Assembly: GCA_017432445.1 (NCBI GenBank)
Contig: JAFRJC010000067.1
Coordinates: 1 to 50,588, forward strand
DNA: 50,588 nucleotides
Direction: 5' to 3'
From: Eggerthellaceae bacterium
Lineage (GTDB): Bacteria; Actinomycetota; Coriobacteriia; Coriobacteriales; Eggerthellaceae
Shown: piece after piece, positions 7,572 to 15,994 of the stretch
Numbering within the stretch: the first letter of the stretch is position 1
Layout: each line of letters begins with the position of its first letter
The notes under the pieces: generated by a model
What the model saw: the letters and a program-made list of their open reading frames with translations, nothing else
Database searches by the model: none
What the model was told of the DNA's origin: nothing
Translations under genes and position numbers: made by a program

Positions 7572-9239
7572 TTGACCGAGAACGGGAACAGGATAGACGT
7601 CGAGACGCCTGCGGCAGAGACGGGCAAGGACCAGGTCGCCGCAGTCGACGAGCAGACGCATGCCTCGGTTGCGAAGTCGACGGCGCTCATGTCCGCCGCC
7701 ACGCTCATATCGCGCGTGACGGGGCTCGTCCGCACGTGGGCGATGGCTTTCGCGTTGGGCAACTCGCTGATCACGAGCGCCTATCAGGTGGCCAACAACA
7801 TGCCCAACGTCGTGTTCGACCTGGTAGCGGGCGGTCTTCTAGGCGCTGCGTTCATCCCTGTCTACCTCCTGGAAAAGGAAAAGCACGGGGATGCCGGCGG
7901 CAATGACTTCGCCAACAACTTGCTTAACCTGACCATCATCGTGCTCGGTCTGCTCAGCATCCTCTCGAGCATATTCGCACCGCAACTTATCGCTACCCAG
8001 ACCTTCACGGTGGGAGAGACCGACGAGGTCGTTTCGCTTTCCGTGGCTTTCTTCCGCATATTCGCCTTCCAGATCGTGTTCTATGGCATCAGCGGCATCG
8101 TGACGGCGGTGCTGAACGCCAACCGCGTGTACTTCTTGCCCGCGATTGCCCCCGCATTGAACAACATCTGCGTCATCGTGTCGTTCTTCCTGTTCATTCC
8201 GCTGTCAGCCGTCGACCAGCAACTGGCCATCCTCGTGCTGGGGGTGGGTACGACACTCGGCGTGGCCGTGCAGGCCGTCATCCAGATTCCCGCGCTGATC
8301 AAGCAGGGGTTCAAGTTCAGCCTGCGCGTGAGCCTGAAAGACCCCGCGCTCATCGAGGCGATGAAGATCGCGCTGCCCACCATGCTCTACATCGTGGGCA
8401 CCCTCGTGGCGTTCTCGTGCCGCAATGCCTTCTCGCTCCAGGTGGGCGATAACGGACCATCGACGCTGCTGTATGCATGGACTTGGTATCAGCTTCCCTA
8501 TGGCGTGGTTGCCGTGTCGCTTTCCCGCGCGCTGTTCACCGAAATGGGCGAGGCGGTTGCCAAGGAAGACTGGCCGGCGCTGCGCGAGCTGGTGCGCACG
8601 GGCATGTCGGGCAACCTCCTGTTGATCATCCCGCTGACAGGCATCATGATCGTTCTGTCGACTCCCATCATGGAGCTTTTCCAAGCGGGCGCCTTCGGGG
8701 CGGGTGACGTGTCCTACGTGGCAAACGTGCTTGCAGCATGGCTGTTCAGCCTGCCCTTCTACGCGGTGCTCATGTTCTTGTACAACGTGTTCGCGGCGCT
8801 TCGCAAGTTCATGTACTTTGCCGTGGTCAGCACCGTCATGGTCGTCGTGCAGTGCGTCGCCTACTTCTCCCTCTGCCGTCCCGACACGATGCAGCTGCAA
8901 GGCGTGCCCGCGGCCGATTTCATTTACTATGCGGCTTGCTGCATCGTGCTCACGATCATCCTCAGGCGCATGATCGGCGCCTTCGATTTGCCTTCGGTGC
9001 TGCTGTCGGTGGTGAAGGTGTGCATGGCCACGTTCATCGGCGTGTTGGCGGCCTATTTCATCTCTCTCGGATTGATGTCGGTGGGCTCGGGCATGTTGGG
9101 TGGTTCCGTGCGGCTCGTCGTGGCAGGCGGCATCGCCCTCGTGATCATATTCGCGCTTTGCGCCGTGCAGAAGATTCCCGAAATGCGCTTTGTCACCAAC
9201 ATCGTAGACAAGATCGCAGGTCGTCTCAAGCGCCGTTAA
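7572..9239 (+). CDS. murJ: Lipid II flippase MurJ
   Basis: MurJ flips lipid II across the membrane so the wall can be built outside. The protein has about 14 hydrophobic spans and begins the conserved part with SAATLISRVTGLVRTWAMA, typical of the MviN/MurJ family. QVANNMPNVVFDLVAGGLLGAAFIPV near residue 75 is the family's first-lobe signature. All upstream in-frame starts are TTG. I chose TTG at 7572 because GAAAGAGAAAGC lies just before it; TTG at 7533 or 7554 would add 13 or 6 residues. At about 555 residues it is normal. Actinobacterial homologues often carry a C-terminal pseudokinase; none is present here. Confidence 0.93.
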   Translation: MTENGNRIDVETPAAETGKDQVAAVDEQTHASVAKSTALMSAATLISRVTGLVRTWAMAFALGNSLITSAYQVANNMPNVVFDLVAGGLLGAAFIPVYLLEKEKHGDAGGNDFANNLLNLTIIVLGLLSILSSIFAPQLIATQTFTVGETDEVVSLSVAFFRIFAFQIVFYGISGIVTAVLNANRVYFLPAIAPALNNICVIVSFFLFIPLSAVDQQLAILVLGVGTTLGVAVQAVIQIPALIKQGFKFSLRVSLKDPALIEAMKIALPTMLYIVGTLVAFSCRNAFSLQVGDNGPSTLLYAWTWYQLPYGVVAVSLSRALFTEMGEAVAKEDWPALRELVRTGMSGNLLLIIPLTGIMIVLSTPIMELFQAGAFGAGDVSYVANVLAAWLFSLPFYAVLMFLYNVFAALRKFMYFAVVSTVMVVVQCVAYFSLCRPDTMQLQGVPAADFIYYAACCIVLTIILRRMIGAFDLPSVLLSVVKVCMATFIGVLAAYFISLGLMSVGSGMLGGSVRLVVAGGIALVIIFALCAVQKIPEMRFVTNIVDKIAGRLKRR

Positions 9240-9250
9240 AGCTGATAATG

Positions 9251-9274
9251 AAGCAGGGCACAGGGCTGCTTTTC
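9251..9274 (+). terminator. Weak hairpin after murJ
   Basis: AGCAG and CTGCT (9252-9256 with 9266-9270) form a short stem followed by TTTTC. A short stem and long loop make this only a possible terminator. Confidence 0.35.
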
Positions 9275-9361
9275 TTCGATGCAATTTGATTAGTCATCCC
9301 GTGGGTGAATGATTAACTTCGAGATGTTTGTATCGTCTCAAGGATTTTGTATCATGGGGCC

Positions 9362-10261
9362 ATGCGAATCGAACAGGCCATAGACGAGTATCTCTCCCAC
9401 CTGCGCGTCGAGCGCGGCAGCTCTCCGCTGACCATCGAGGCGTATTCTGCCGACCTGGCCGATTACCTCTCGTTTTTGGACGAGTGTGGTATATCCGACC
9501 CGAATCGGGTTGAGCGCGACACGATTGCGGCTTACGAAGCCGATCTCACAGAACGTGGCTATGCGGTCACGAGCATCGATAGGCACATCTCGGTACTCAA
9601 GGGCTTCCATCGCTTCTGCATGCGCGAAGGATACGCAAAGGACAACCCTGCTGCTTCGGTGCGCTTGCCGGCGCCTCCCGAGAAACTGCCCGACGTGCTC
9701 TCTATCGAACAGGTGAACAAGCTACTCGAGCAGGCTACGGGCGATAAGCCCGCACAGCTGCGCGATCGGGCGCTTTTGGAAGTGCTCTACGGCTGCGGGC
9801 TGCGCGTGAGCGAATGCGTAGGCCTGGATATGGGCGATTGCGTGTTCTCGGAAGGCTTCCTGCGCGTGGTGGGGAAGGGGGACAAGGAGCGCATAGCGCC
9901 CATTTCCGGATTCGCGCTTCAGGCGCTCGTAGAGTATTTGGAGCACGGGCGCGCCTTCTTGGCGAAGCCCGCCAAGCCCACCTCTGCTGTGTTCTTGAAT
10001 GCACGGGGAGGTCGTCTATCGCGCCAGTCCATCCACGCAATCGTCGCGAAGGCCGGTGTAGGTATCGGCGTTGAAAACCTCCATCCGCATACGCTGAGGC
10101 ATTCGTTTGCCACGCACATGCTGGCGGGTGGAGCCGATTTGCGCGTCATCCAGGAGATACTCGGCCATTCCGATATCTCCACCACCCAAATCTACACGCA
10201 TGTCAATCGCTCCCACATCCAGGAGGAGTACCTTTCGGCCCATCCGCGCGCCCGTTTGTAG
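9362..10261 (+). CDS. xerD: Tyrosine recombinase XerD-type
   Basis: XerC/XerD recombine dif sites to resolve chromosome dimers. The 299-residue length matches XerD. The N-terminal SAM-like DNA-binding part covers about 1-100. The catalytic set is complete: Arg148 (GLRVSE), Lys172 (GKGDKER), His243 and Arg246 (HPHTLRHSF), His269 (LGHSDISTTQIYTHV) and nucleophile Tyr278. Start at 9362 (MRIEQAIDEYLSHLRVERG); an upstream in-frame start adds only five residues. It stands alone downstream of murJ. XerD is favoured over XerC by the end ALLEVLYGCGLRVSE, but the split between the two is not certain. Confidence 0.9.
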   Translation: MRIEQAIDEYLSHLRVERGSSPLTIEAYSADLADYLSFLDECGISDPNRVERDTIAAYEADLTERGYAVTSIDRHISVLKGFHRFCMREGYAKDNPAASVRLPAPPEKLPDVLSIEQVNKLLEQATGDKPAQLRDRALLEVLYGCGLRVSECVGLDMGDCVFSEGFLRVVGKGDKERIAPISGFALQALVEYLEHGRAFLAKPAKPTSAVFLNARGGRLSRQSIHAIVAKAGVGIGVENLHPHTLRHSFATHMLAGGADLRVIQEILGHSDISTTQIYTHVNRSHIQEEYLSAHPRARL

Positions 10262-10315
10262 CGGGCGCCAAGCAGCAGGTGCTCCTCGTTTCGCTTTCTC
10301 CAAGACGTTAGCGGA

Positions 10316-10530
10316 AAGGCGTGAGCTTGCGGGGAGGGCGGACTTGCCGGGCCTTGCGAGCGCCCCCGCAGAACCGCGCGCATAGGAAAGCGGCAACACG
10401 GGCAGCCGTAGGTGACAACGGGATTGCGCTGCCAGCAATTCGGCTCCGATAGCCGCTTTCCCTTGCGCGGTTCGCAGGGGGATTCAAGCGAGCCGGCCCG
10501 GCAAGTCCGCCCTCCCCGCAAGCCCGCCTT
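10316..10530. repeat. 215-bp palindromic element, copy 1 (xerD-mraZ spacer)
   Basis: The element starts AAGGCG and ends CGCCTT. Its outer arms 10325-10353 and 10495-10523 are perfect reverse complements over 29 bases. Inner arms continue imperfectly (CCGCAGAACCGCGCG against TGCGCGGTTCGCAGG) to a closing stem GGAAAGCGG / CCGCTTTCC. The 77-nt core (10386-10462) begins GAAAGCGGCAACACGGGCAG. A second element of the same length with the same core is at 22592-22806. Nothing in it looks coding. It occupies nearly half of the 484-base gap before mraZ. Confidence 0.88.
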
Positions 10531-10540
10531 CCCGCAGGCG

Positions 10541-10557
10541 GTGGGACGGTGTCCCAC
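10541..10557 (+). terminator. Short hairpin downstream of the palindrome
   Basis: GTGGGAC-GGT-GTCCCAC is a perfect 7-bp stem with a 3-base loop and no U-run. It could be a weak terminator separating xerD from the dcw promoter. Confidence 0.35.
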
Positions 10558-10671
10558 TTCAAGAATTGTGCCTCTGTTGCCATAAACCACCACATTTAGA
10601 ATCCCCGTTCCATTTCCGTCGTTTTTTCGCCATATTTGGGGCATAAATTGGGCTTCAAATGCAAAAATGTG

Positions 10672-10700
10672 TTGCGAAGTGGAGGAGAGTGGGATAGAAT
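10672..10700 (+). promoter_or_regulatory. Promoter of the dcw cluster
   Basis: TTGCGA (10672-10677), a 17-bp spacer and TAGAAT (10695-10700) lie 45 bases before the mraZ ATG. It is the best sigma-70-type promoter in this gap and precedes twelve co-directional cell wall genes. Confidence 0.65.
10678..10697 (+). promoter_or_regulatory. Candidate MraZ operator inside the dcw promoter
   Basis: AGTGGAGGAG and AGTGGGATAG repeat with a 10-bp period, giving GTGGA and GTGGG exactly one turn apart. MraZ is known to bind TGGGN repeats at 10-bp spacing upstream of its own gene. Here they fall in the promoter spacer and -10 region, where binding would block RNA polymerase. Confidence 0.5.
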
Positions 10701-10745
10701 GTCAACCGTTCGATGAAAACTGGCAGGAGAAGGCGGAAAGGCGAA

Positions 10746-11195
10746 ATGGACGAGACGAGGAAACCCGTTGATCTCAACGGGTCGTTTCAGTTCAAGACCG
10801 ATGTCAAGGGTCGTGTTTCGCTTCCCGCCAAATTCCGCAAGGTTTTATCGGATGACCTCGTTGTAACGTGCGCTCTGACCGGCGAATTCCTGATGGTCTT
10901 CGACGGGCAGGACAGCTTCAACGCGTGGGTAGACGGCTTGTTCGTCGACAAGTTCGGCGGCTACAACTCCACCAACCGCGAGCAGCTCATGCTGCGAAGC
11001 GTCCTGAAGGGCAATGCGTTCGACGTGCAGGCCGATTCGGCGGGGCGCATCCTGCTTCCGTCCGACCTGCGCGAGAAAGTCGGTATTGACCGCGATGTCA
11101 CCATCGTGGGCAACACGGGCTTCTTCGAGGTCTGGAGCGCCGAGCGCCGTAGCGCCGCCGTCGAGAGCATCGACTTCGCGGCACTGCTGAGCTAG
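10746..11195 (+). CDS. mraZ: Transcriptional regulator MraZ
   Basis: MraZ is an AbrB-fold ring-forming DNA-binding protein that represses the dcw cluster. Start at 10746 (MDETRKPVDLNGSFQFK) follows AGGAGAAGGCGGAAAGG; an ATG at 10713 has no ribosome site. The 149 residues contain two SpoVT-AbrB/MraZ repeats: DVKGRVSLPAKFRKVL near 19-34 and DSAGRILLPSDLREKVG near 97-113. In each, the DxxGR motif marks the DNA-contacting loop. It is first in the operon and 11 bases ahead of rsmH, the standard pairing. Confidence 0.95.
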   Translation: MDETRKPVDLNGSFQFKTDVKGRVSLPAKFRKVLSDDLVVTCALTGEFLMVFDGQDSFNAWVDGLFVDKFGGYNSTNREQLMLRSVLKGNAFDVQADSAGRILLPSDLREKVGIDRDVTIVGNTGFFEVWSAERRSAAVESIDFAALLS

Positions 11196-11206
11196 GCCCC
11201 CGCACC

Positions 11207-12163
11207 ATGACAGACGAATATCGGCATATTCCGGTCCTGCTCTCCGAGTGCCTCGAACAACTACAACTAGAACCGCAGAACACGTTCGTGGATGCCACGC
11301 TTGGAGGCGCAGGTCATTCCCTCGAAGTTGCCAGGCAACTGTCGGCTAAGGGCACGCTCATCGGAATCGACCAGGACGACGCGGCACTTGCCGCAGCCTC
11401 CAAACGTTTAAACGAACTACCCGATGAGCAGCGACCCAACATCGAGCTGTTGCATGGCAACTTCGGGGATATGGATGAGCTGCTCGTGAGTTGCGAAATA
11501 CCCGGCGTCGATGCGTTCCTCTTCGATCTGGGCGTTTCCTCTCCGCAGCTCGACGTGAAGGCGCGCGGCTTCTCCTTCAAGGAGAACGGCCCCCTTGATA
11601 TGCGGATGGATCCGAGCAAACAAACCCTAACTGCAGCAGAGATCATCAACACCTACAACGCAACCGATCTCGCTCGGATCATCCGTAGGAACTCCGATGA
11701 GAAGTGGGCCAGCCGCATCGCCGATTTCATCGTGAAGCGCCGCGAAAAGGCGCCTATCACGGAAAGCGAAGAGCTGGTGGAGGTCATCAAGGCAGCTATT
11801 CCCGCCTCGAGCAGGCGCGCGGGCGGGCATCCGGCGAATCGGACGTTCCAAGCCATCCGGATTGAAGTCAACTCGGAGCTTACCGTGCTCAAAGCAGGTT
11901 TAGAAGCGGCGGTACGCTGGCTTAATCCTGGCGGCAGGCTCGTGGTCATCTCGTACCACTCCTTGGAGGACCGCATCGTGAAGGAGACTATGGCGGCGGG
12001 TGCGAACAGGTGCACCTGCCCGCCAGATTTTCCCGTATGCGCCTGCGGAAGAAAGCCGATACTCGAAGTCATCACCCGTAAGCCTATTCAGCCTACGGAT
12101 GAGGAGATCAAACGAAACCCACGCGCCCGAAGCGCCAAGCTGAGGGTTGCCAAGAAGCTGTAA
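11207..12163 (+). CDS. rsmH: 16S rRNA (cytosine-1402-N4) methyltransferase RsmH
   Basis: RsmH methylates N4 of C1402 in 16S rRNA using S-adenosylmethionine. The 318 residues are normal. Signatures are the start HIPVLLSECLEQL, the SAM-binding VDATLGGAGHS near 26-36, FLFDLGVSSPQLD near 104-116, RGFSFKENGPLDMRMD near 119-134 and the C-terminal SYHSLEDRIVKE near 250. It is part of the mraZ-rsmH-ftsL order seen across bacteria. The Cys-rich stretch CTCPPDFPVCACGRKP near 275 is also usual for this family. Confidence 0.96.
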   Translation: MTDEYRHIPVLLSECLEQLQLEPQNTFVDATLGGAGHSLEVARQLSAKGTLIGIDQDDAALAAASKRLNELPDEQRPNIELLHGNFGDMDELLVSCEIPGVDAFLFDLGVSSPQLDVKARGFSFKENGPLDMRMDPSKQTLTAAEIINTYNATDLARIIRRNSDEKWASRIADFIVKRREKAPITESEELVEVIKAAIPASSRRAGGHPANRTFQAIRIEVNSELTVLKAGLEAAVRWLNPGGRLVVISYHSLEDRIVKETMAAGANRCTCPPDFPVCACGRKPILEVITRKPIQPTDEEIKRNPRARSAKLRVAKKL

Positions 12164-12215
12164 GAGGCACGTGTCCAAAGGAACGTGCCTTCGCCGCTCA
12201 AACGAAGCTTAAACG

Positions 12216-12713
12216 ATGAAGGAGCAGGCAGTGGCCTTGGGCACATCGGCATATCGCTTGGATGCATTCCCGCTTTACGAGCCGGAGGAGCGTTCCTCCT
12301 ACTCCGAGCGTGCCAACGTACGCGCCGTGCGCACGGGTGGTGCACGCCAGGCTGACGAAAACACCTCCTTGCTGATCACCGCGGCCAAGCTCGCCGCAGT
12401 GGTTCTGGTGGTCGTAGCCGTTCTGGGATTTGCGCGCATCGCGCTTACCAGCGCTGCTGTCGCAACCCTGATCGAGAGCGATGCCATCTCCAGCCAGATC
12501 GAAGAGGCACGTGCAACTGGCGTGAGCCTCGAGATGGAGCAGAGCGTGCTGACGAGCCCCACCGCGCTCAAGGGTGCCGTGAAGCGTTTGGGCATGGTGG
12601 CGCCTGCTGAGGTGGGCACCATCGATCTGGGGGTCGACGTCGTCGCCCTCGACGAAGAAGGCTCCTTGTCCTTGTCTGGATCGGTCAAGAACGTCACCCA
12701 GGCAAAGGGGTAG
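12216..12713 (+). CDS. ftsL: FtsL-like septal protein
   Basis: FtsL proteins are small single-pass proteins that join FtsB and FtsQ to activate FtsW-FtsI. Sequence similarity in this family is low, so the call rests on architecture and position between rsmH and ftsI. The 165 residues have a cytoplasmic part of about 48, one transmembrane helix (about 49-72, ITAAKLAAVVLVVVAVLGFA), then a helical outside segment (ALTSAAVATLIESDAISSQI) and a Pro/Val-rich tail. The tail after residue 115 (TSPTALKGAVKRLGMVAPAE) resembles the LxxxA-LGM end of FtsL. The next gene starts three bases after the stop. Confidence 0.8.
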   Translation: MKEQAVALGTSAYRLDAFPLYEPEERSSYSERANVRAVRTGGARQADENTSLLITAAKLAAVVLVVVAVLGFARIALTSAAVATLIESDAISSQIEEARATGVSLEMEQSVLTSPTALKGAVKRLGMVAPAEVGTIDLGVDVVALDEEGSLSLSGSVKNVTQAKG

Positions 12714-12716
12714 GAC

Positions 12717-14498
12717 GTGGCCGGCACGTCCCGTGGCAACCGCGAGCCACGACAGCAGCGCGGCGCCCGGACAACAGCCTCCGAGCTCGAACGGTACGTA
12801 TCGCGCGGCAGCAACCGCGCGTTCGTCGTTGTTGCCCTGTTCATGGCCATCGCCGTGGTCTTTTTCGTGCGTCTCCTGTACTTACAGGTCATCATCGCAC
12901 CCCAATATGCAGCTCAAGCTGAGGAATCGCGTACCGTGGGCTTCGTCGTGGAGCCCCGGCGCGGTACCATCTACGACCGCAACGGGCACATCCTGGCCAT
13001 CAGCGTGGACGCGACGACCATCTACGCGAACCCTTCCGAGATAACCGAACCCGACGCCACGTCGCGGGCCATTGCAGAAGCCCTCGGCGGAAAGGCGTCT
13101 GACTACGTGGGCGCGCTGACCAGCAGCGGATCGCCCACGTTCTCGTTCGTCAAGCGCAAGGCCGACGTGAGCGCTGCCGAGCGCCTGCGTGCCCTAGAGC
13201 TTCCCGGCATCTACTTCCTTGCCGACACGCGCCGCGAGTATCCCTACGGCCAGACGGGCGGGCAGGTTATCGGCGCATGCAGCATCGAGGTTGACGAAGA
13301 GGAAAACCGCGAGTACTACGTGGGCATCTGCGGACTCGAGATGTTCTACAACACCATCCTTTCGGGAACGGCCGGTTACTACGAGGCCGAAGTGGGCGCC
13401 AACGGAACGCCTATTCCAGGTGGCGTGCATGAATCCACTCCCGCTGTCGAGGGACAGGACATCGTCATCTCGCTCGACATCGAATTCCAGGAAGACCTCG
13501 AGCGCGACTTGAAGAACGGCCTGAAGGCAGTGGATGTGAAAAGCGGCACGGCAGTGGTGATGGATTTCACGAACGGCGAGATCTACGCGGCCGCTTCGAG
13601 CCCCTTCTTCAATCCCGGCAACCGCACGGAAGTGCCGGAAGGGTCGATGCAGCTCAAGTGCGCCACGAACCTGTTCGAGCCCGGCTCCATCTTCAAGACC
13701 GTTTCGGCGACGGCCATTCTGGAAAAGGAAACGATGACGCCCGACACGAAGGTCAAGTGTCCTTCCTACATCGAGGCTGACGGATACACGGTTTCCGACG
13801 CATGGGAGCGCGGCGACGAGGTCATGGATCTGCGCACGATCATCAAGAAATCCTCTAACGTGGGCATTTCGCTTTCGGTCGAGAAGAACCTGGGCTTCGG
13901 TGACTTGTACGACGCCATCATAGATTACAGGCTCAACACGCTGACCGGCGTGGATTACCCGGGCGAGCAGCTCGGCTATCTGCTCGATTTCGACCATTGG
14001 TCGCGCGTGACCGGCTATAACGTGACGTTCGGCCAGGGTATTTCGGTCAACGCGCTGCAGATGCTGTGCTTCTATGGCGCGCTGATGAACGACGGCGTGT
14101 CGCAGACCCCGCATTTCCTCTTGCGCAAACCCCAGACGGGCGAAGTTCCGACATGGGACACGCACGAGATCATCAAGAACAAGAAAGCCTTGGAGCCCAT
14201 GTTGAGCATGCTGCGGTCGGTCGTCTCGGAGCAGGACGGCACGGGCAAGAACGCCGCCATCGAGGGCTATGACCTGGCGGGCAAGACTTCGACCGCCGAG
14301 ATTTACGACGAGGAGAACGGCGGTTACCGCGATAGCGTGTACAACATCGCCTTCACCGGATTCATCGAGAACTCCAACAGCCCGTTCGTGTGTTTCTGCG
14401 GAGCCGATGAGGTACCCGCAGACCGCAACGTGACGGTCATGTTTCACGATATAATGCAGGATGTCATAGAGCGTTACAACATCGTGTCGACCGAGTGA
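12717..14498 (+). CDS. ftsI: Septal peptidoglycan transpeptidase (class B PBP, FtsI/PBP3)
   Basis: It cross-links new wall at the septum together with FtsW. The gene starts with GTG. The 593 residues have a short cytoplasmic tail, one transmembrane helix (about 35-58), a dimerisation domain starting RGTIYDRNGHILA (82-94), and a transpeptidase domain. Active-site motifs are Ser324-Ile-Phe-Lys327 (EPGSIFKTVSA), Ser379-Ser-Asn381 and Lys523-Thr-Ser525 (AGKTSTAE), the last being KTS where KTG is more common. No PASTA domains are present, unlike some actinobacterial or Firmicute PBPs. It is tightly packed between ftsL and murE. Confidence 0.94.
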   Translation: MAGTSRGNREPRQQRGARTTASELERYVSRGSNRAFVVVALFMAIAVVFFVRLLYLQVIIAPQYAAQAEESRTVGFVVEPRRGTIYDRNGHILAISVDATTIYANPSEITEPDATSRAIAEALGGKASDYVGALTSSGSPTFSFVKRKADVSAAERLRALELPGIYFLADTRREYPYGQTGGQVIGACSIEVDEEENREYYVGICGLEMFYNTILSGTAGYYEAEVGANGTPIPGGVHESTPAVEGQDIVISLDIEFQEDLERDLKNGLKAVDVKSGTAVVMDFTNGEIYAAASSPFFNPGNRTEVPEGSMQLKCATNLFEPGSIFKTVSATAILEKETMTPDTKVKCPSYIEADGYTVSDAWERGDEVMDLRTIIKKSSNVGISLSVEKNLGFGDLYDAIIDYRLNTLTGVDYPGEQLGYLLDFDHWSRVTGYNVTFGQGISVNALQMLCFYGALMNDGVSQTPHFLLRKPQTGEVPTWDTHEIIKNKKALEPMLSMLRSVVSEQDGTGKNAAIEGYDLAGKTSTAEIYDEENGGYRDSVYNIAFTGFIENSNSPFVCFCGADEVPADRNVTVMFHDIMQDVIERYNIVSTE

Positions 14499-14510
14499 GG
14501 CGTGAAGCGT

Positions 14511-15986
14511 ATGGCAACTTGTGCAGAACTGTTCGAAGGGCTTGAGTGCACCATCATCGGCAACGGCGCCGATGAAGTGGGCGGTTTGGCGTATCGCAGC
14601 GATGCGGTGGTGCCGGGAGACATGTTCTTCTGCATCGTCGGCCTGAAGGTTGACGGTCACTCGTTTGCGCAGGATGCGATTGACCGCGGGGCCAAGTTCA
14701 TCGTCGTCGAGCGCAAAGTGTACCTGGCAGACGCCACCGACGTCACCGAAATCGTCGTCAAGGATTCGCGCAAGGCGATGGCGCATGTGGCCGACCGCTT
14801 CTTCGACTCGCCGTCGAAGCGTTTCTCGCTGGTCGGCGTCACCGGCACGAACGGCAAGACCACGACGACCTACCTCGTTGACCAGATTGCACGCGCCGCG
14901 GGCAAGCGGACCGGTGTCGTGGGCACGGTGGGTGTCCAGATCGCCGGCGTGCACGAAAAGGCCGAGCACACCACTCCCGAGTCCCCCGATCTGCAGCGCA
15001 CGTTTGCGCGCATGCGCGATGCTGGCTGCGACGTCGTAGCCATGGAGGTTTCCTCCCACGCGCTCGATCTGCTGCGCACCTGGCATACCAGTTTCTCCGT
15101 CACGGCGTTTTCCAATCTCACGCAGGACCACCTGGACTACCACCACACCTTCGAAGCCTACTTCGAGGCGAAGGCGCTCCTGTTCTCGAGCGACTATCCA
15201 GCTAAGCGTGTGGTCTGCATAGATGACAAGTGGGGCCGTGAGCTGCACCGCAGGTGTGCAGGAGCCGACGAGTGGGTCATCACGACCGGCTTCGACACCG
15301 CAGCTCAGATTCACCCCATATCGGTCGACCTCCAGCCCACGCATACCGCCATCGAGCTGGATGTGCGCGGCCGTCGCGTCGGCTTCGACTACCCGCTCGT
15401 CGGTCGTTTCAACGTGTCAAACGTCATGTTGGCCTTCGGCATCGCCATGGCGCTCGGCATCTCCATCGACACCATCGTCAAGGCGCTCTCGGCGGCGCCG
15501 CAGGTTCCCGGGCGCCTCGAGCGCGTGCATGCGGCTGCCGACGGCGGCATCTCCGTGTTTGTCGACTACGCGCACACTCCCGATGCGCTCGCCAAGGCCA
15601 TCTCGTCGATCAAGGCGCTGGCTAAGGGCCGGACCATCGTCGTGTTTGGCTGCGGCGGCGACCGCGATGCCTCGAAACGCTCAATCATGGGTCGCGTCGC
15701 GCTCGACGCCGATTATGCGGTCGTGACATCCGACAACCCCCGCACCGAGAAGCCCGCCGACATCATCGACGACATCGTCAGCGGCATGGGCGAGGGGAAA
15801 GACCGCTACGAGGTCGTGCCCGACCGCCGCAGCGCCATCGCGCGCGCCATCGAGCTCGCCGAACCGGGCGATGCCATACTCGTGGCGGGCAAAGGTCACG
15901 AGGATTACCAGATTATCGGAAACGAAGTCCTGAGTTTCGACGACCGCAAGGTGGCGGCCGAGGAATTGGAGAGAGTTTTTGCCTGA
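14511..15986 (+). CDS. murE: UDP-MurNAc-tripeptide synthetase MurE
   Basis: It adds the third amino acid to UDP-MurNAc-L-Ala-D-Glu. I prefer ATG 14511 because GTGAGG sits ten bases upstream; GTG at 14502 has it too close. The 491 residues show the three Mur-ligase domains: uridine-binding N-terminus, ATP loop VTGTNGKTTTTYLVDQ near 109-124, and the C-terminal domain with TSDNPRTEKP near 408. DNPR is the motif that goes with meso-diaminopimelate in known MurE enzymes, suggesting a DAP-type peptide stem. It continues the ftsI-murE-murF gene order. Confidence 0.95.
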   Translation: MATCAELFEGLECTIIGNGADEVGGLAYRSDAVVPGDMFFCIVGLKVDGHSFAQDAIDRGAKFIVVERKVYLADATDVTEIVVKDSRKAMAHVADRFFDSPSKRFSLVGVTGTNGKTTTTYLVDQIARAAGKRTGVVGTVGVQIAGVHEKAEHTTPESPDLQRTFARMRDAGCDVVAMEVSSHALDLLRTWHTSFSVTAFSNLTQDHLDYHHTFEAYFEAKALLFSSDYPAKRVVCIDDKWGRELHRRCAGADEWVITTGFDTAAQIHPISVDLQPTHTAIELDVRGRRVGFDYPLVGRFNVSNVMLAFGIAMALGISIDTIVKALSAAPQVPGRLERVHAAADGGISVFVDYAHTPDALAKAISSIKALAKGRTIVVFGCGGDRDASKRSIMGRVALDADYAVVTSDNPRTEKPADIIDDIVSGMGEGKDRYEVVPDRRSAIARAIELAEPGDAILVAGKGHEDYQIIGNEVLSFDDRKVAAEELERVFA

Positions 15987-15994
15987 GGATTGAA

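Noticed and set aside
7457..7774. Longer NAD kinase start reaching across murJ
   Set aside because: It would overlap the divergent murJ and adds residues unlike NadK; ATG at 7456 gives the standard protein.
13194..15344. A 716-codon minus-strand frame opposite ftsI and murE
   Set aside because: A shadow of two recognised genes; no ribosome site or motif.
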